From: Planctomycetota bacterium
GTDB taxonomy: Bacteria > Planctomycetota > Phycisphaerae > WQYP01
Assembly (NCBI GenBank): GCA_021816165.1
Contig: JAKAYZ010000041.1
Coordinates: 1-8,947, forward strand
Direction: 5' to 3'
Length of the DNA stretch: 8,947 nt
Below are positions 7,071 to 8,947 of this stretch, in pieces (position 1 is the first letter of the stretch; every line of letters starts with the position of its first letter). Under the pieces are notes generated by a model. That model saw only the letters and a program-made list of their open reading frames with translations, did not search any database and had not been told where the DNA came from. Both the position numbers and the translations under genes were made by a program.

Positions 7071-8163
7071 CGCCAAGAATCCTTTTCAAGTCGCCGGGTG
7101 CCGCAGGTCGGGCAACCGCGGCAGCATCCAACGCCCGCATAAACCACTGGTCCTGGACGGCCACGGCTGCGGTGGCTGCAGCCAGCCGCGTGCGCTCCAG
7201 AAAGGCCCGCAGTTCGTCTGGTTGGTCAGGAAGTCCCTGCGGATACTGCAATTCGCCAAGCAGGCGGCCGAGCAGTCTTTGGGCTTCGCGTCCGGCATCG
7301 GCCGAAAGCATGGCGCGAATGCGGTCCACGCTTTGCAGGGCGTGGCGCACACAAAACAGCACACTGCGCGGAAACGACGGTTCAAAAATAACAAACGCGG
7401 CCACGCCGGCAGCATCCATTTCATGCGGATGCAGGCGTCGAAACGCTTCTATACTGCAACAAGCCCGGAGCACAGCCATCCATTGCAGCACCCGCAGCGA
7501 TGGTTCCAGGCCGGCTTCCACAGAATCAAGGGAACTGAATTTCGCCGCCAGAATGCGGCAGGTCATATCCACCCGCTCCAGGTATTTGGAAAGCTGCATG
7601 AAGAGCCAGACCTGTCCGTGATCCAGGGTTTGATCGGTGACTCCCTGGAACAGCAGTGAACCGGTCATCACCTGCCGGTAGCGTTCCTGGGGGGCATCGG
7701 CAAAACGAGGGCCGGCGTCTTCGCCTTGAAAGGACCAATACAAGGTGTTGAGGTGCTCCCACATTTCCGCAGAAATACTTTCACGTATGCTGCGCGCATT
7801 TTCGCGGGCCTTGGTGATGCAACTCACCAGGCTGTTGGGATTGGCCGGATCCAGCACCAGATGCCGCGAGATGATGTGTATAAAGTCGGTGCTGCTGGCG
7901 CACTGTGCGTGCCAGGGATCATAACGGTCGCTCTGCTGGGCAATGACCAGAACATCGCGGCATAACTGGTCAGTCAAGGCTTCATCCAGATCACCGGTGC
8001 CGGTGAGCATGTCGGTGCTGACCAGCAAAATTCGCGCCAGATGCTCGCTACGCTCCACGTAGCGGCTCATCCAATAACTGGCATCGGCCACCCGCGCCGG
8101 CAACGATTGTCTGGATCCGGAATTGGACCGGTCCAAAGGCACCCTGATTGGACTGTAGGTCAT
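7060..8163 (-). CDS. Alpha-E domain protein (DUF403 / COG2307)
   Basis: Alpha-E proteins are all-helical proteins of unknown biochemical role, found almost always beside circularly permuted ATP-grasp and transglutaminase genes. They are thought to work with the ATP-grasp enzyme in building a peptide-like product. The 367-residue product shows the family signatures: [20 protein letters not shown] (23-42) near the N-terminus, NPNS (108-111), [10 protein letters not shown] (119-128) and SAEMWEHLN (131-139). A long helical part follows, including [19 protein letters not shown]. No signal peptide or membrane segment is evident. The ATG at 8163 overlaps the TGA of the ATP-grasp gene in an ATGA arrangement, with GGAG seven bases upstream inside the preceding gene; its own TAA overlaps the transglutaminase start. 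This chain of overlaps shows a tightly coupled operon. The first 20 residues are variable and rich in Ser and Arg. Confidence 0.93.
   Translation of the reverse strand: MTYSPIRVPLDRSNSGSRQSLPARVADASYWMSRYVERSEHLARILLVSTDMLTGTGDLDEALTDQLCRDVLVIAQQSDRYDPWHAQCASSTDFIHIISRHLVLDPANPNSLVSCITKARENARSIRESISAEMWEHLNTLYWSFQGEDAGPRFADAPQERYRQVMTGSLLFQGVTDQTLDHGQVWLFMQLSKYLERVDMTCRILAAKFSSLDSVEAGLEPSLRVLQWMAVLRACCSIEAFRRLHPHEMDAAGVAAFVIFEPSFPRSVLFCVRHALQSVDRIRAMLSADAGREAQRLLGRLLGELQYPQGLPDQPDELRAFLERTRLAAATAAVAVQDQWFMRALDAAAVARPAAPGDLKRILGDAD
7080..7086 (-). promoter_or_regulatory. Ribosome binding site that fixes the transglutaminase start
   Basis: AAAAGGA lies nine bases upstream of the ATG at 7070 and within the end of the alpha-E gene. 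The alternative TTG at 7076 would leave only three bases to this site, too close, so the ATG is preferred. Confidence 0.55.
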
Positions 8164-8947
8164 GGTGGTGCTCCGTTCTCCAGCACCCAGGTATCTTTGC
8201 TGCCGCCGCCCTGAGAACTGTTCACGACCAGACTTCCGCGCTGCAGCGCCACCCGCGTCAAGCCGCCGGGCATCACCCGGATGGTCGAGCCATAAAGGAT
8301 GTAAGGCCGCAGATCAATCCGCCGGCCCTCAAAGTTGTCGGCGATCAGACTGGGATGCTGGCTAAGTTCCACCACCGGCTGGGCGATAAAATTACGGGGA
8401 TCGGACCGGATCCTGCTTGCGAATTCATCACGCCGGGCCTGGTCGGCCTGATGACCCATCAACATGCCGTACCCGCCGGCCTCATTGGTGGACTTGACCA
8501 CCAGTTCATCCAGATGTTCCAGCACGTATCGGCGGTCATCCTCGCGGGCACACACATAGGTGGGCACATTGGGCAACACCGGATCCTGCTGGAGATAGAA
8601 ACGGATCATTTCCGGCACCCACGGGTAAATAGCCTTATCGTCGGCGATGCCGTTGCCCACGGCGTTGGCCAGAGCCACATGACCCATGCGATAGGCGTTC
8701 ATCAAGCCCGGCACCCCCAGCAGACTGTTGGATCGGAAGCACAGCGGATCGAGAAAATCATCATCCAGGCGGCGATAAATCACGTCCACGCGGCGCAAGC
8801 CGGAGGTGGTGCGCATGTACACGCAATTATTTTCCACCAGCAGATCGCGGCCCTCCACCAATTCCACCCCCATCTGCCGAGCCAGAAAACTATGCTCAAA
8901 ATAGGCCGCGTTAAAAATGCCCGGCGTCAGCACCACCACACAGGGAT
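8160..8947 (-). CDS. Circularly permuted ATP-grasp protein (COG2308), C-terminal part; 5' end cut by window edge
   Basis: This family has an ATP-grasp fold whose segments are circularly permuted. It is predicted to be an amidoligase forming amide bonds in an unknown peptide-like product. The frame is open to the right edge, with 262 C-terminal residues visible of a protein usually near 480-500. Family hallmarks are [55 protein letters not shown] and [20 protein letters not shown] in the first half. [16 protein letters not shown] follows, a nucleotide-binding lysine followed by a glycine-rich loop. Then come [11 protein letters not shown], with acidic residues for metal binding, and the conserved ending [16 protein letters not shown]. 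It ends with TGA overlapping the ATG of the alpha-E gene. Its start and any promoter for this operon lie beyond the window. Confidence 0.93.
   Translation of the reverse strand, partial: PCVVVLTPGIFNAAYFEHSFLARQMGVELVEGRDLLVENNCVYMRTTSGLRRVDVIYRRLDDDFLDPLCFRSNSLLGVPGLMNAYRMGHVALANAVGNGIADDKAIYPWVPEMIRFYLQQDPVLPNVPTYVCAREDDRRYVLEHLDELVVKSTNEAGGYGMLMGHQADQARRDEFASRIRSDPRNFIAQPVVELSQHPSLIADNFEGRRIDLRPYILYGSTIRVMPGGLTRVALQRGSLVVNSSQGGGSKDTWVLENGAPP

Overview
This window is a compact, moderately GC-rich bacterial chromosomal segment. All nine recognisable genes lie on the minus strand, so transcription runs from right to left. The organism is most likely a planctomycete or a close relative. This is inferred from the pyrophosphate-type phosphofructokinase, a FabZ-like dehydratase that reads like the planctomycete version, the MurD sequence style, and an Anbu proteasome-like gene cluster. 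No single marker gene proves it. No tRNA, rRNA, CRISPR array, insertion sequence or phage gene was seen. No gene-free stretch exceeds about 280 bases.

Right half (8947 down to about 5250), in transcription order: a circularly permuted ATP-grasp protein (5' part lost at the window edge), an alpha-E domain protein, a transglutaminase-like protein, and an Anbu-type N-terminal-threonine peptidase. The first two junctions overlap by 4 and 11 bases, and 66 bases separate the transglutaminase from Anbu, so this is almost certainly one operon. It is the complete set of the poorly understood Anbu / ATP-grasp / alpha-E / transglutaminase system. That system is predicted to make and process a peptide-like tag or product, but its substrate is unknown.

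Middle (5252 to 3575): a promoter-like site, then a pyrophosphate-dependent phosphofructokinase. Its start and ribosome binding site are intact, but codon 29 is an in-frame TAA. Homology continues in the same frame on both sides, so this is a single nonsense change (real, tolerated, or a sequence error) rather than a frameshift. A 277-base spacer follows. It holds a possible terminator, a possible promoter and a two-tier inverted repeat in the leader of the next gene.

Left half (3574 to 1): glyceraldehyde-3-phosphate dehydrogenase, a FabZ-like hotdog dehydratase with a GTG start, orotidine-5'-phosphate decarboxylase, and MurD (3' end lost at the left edge). Gaps are 16, 30 and 83 bases (or 44, depending on the murD start). 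The probable operon mixes glycolysis, acyl-chain or envelope lipid synthesis, pyrimidine synthesis and peptidoglycan synthesis.

The most notable points are the in-frame stop in the phosphofructokinase gene, the complete Anbu system whose transglutaminase ends in a polyglutamine tract, and the structured leader of the gap gene.
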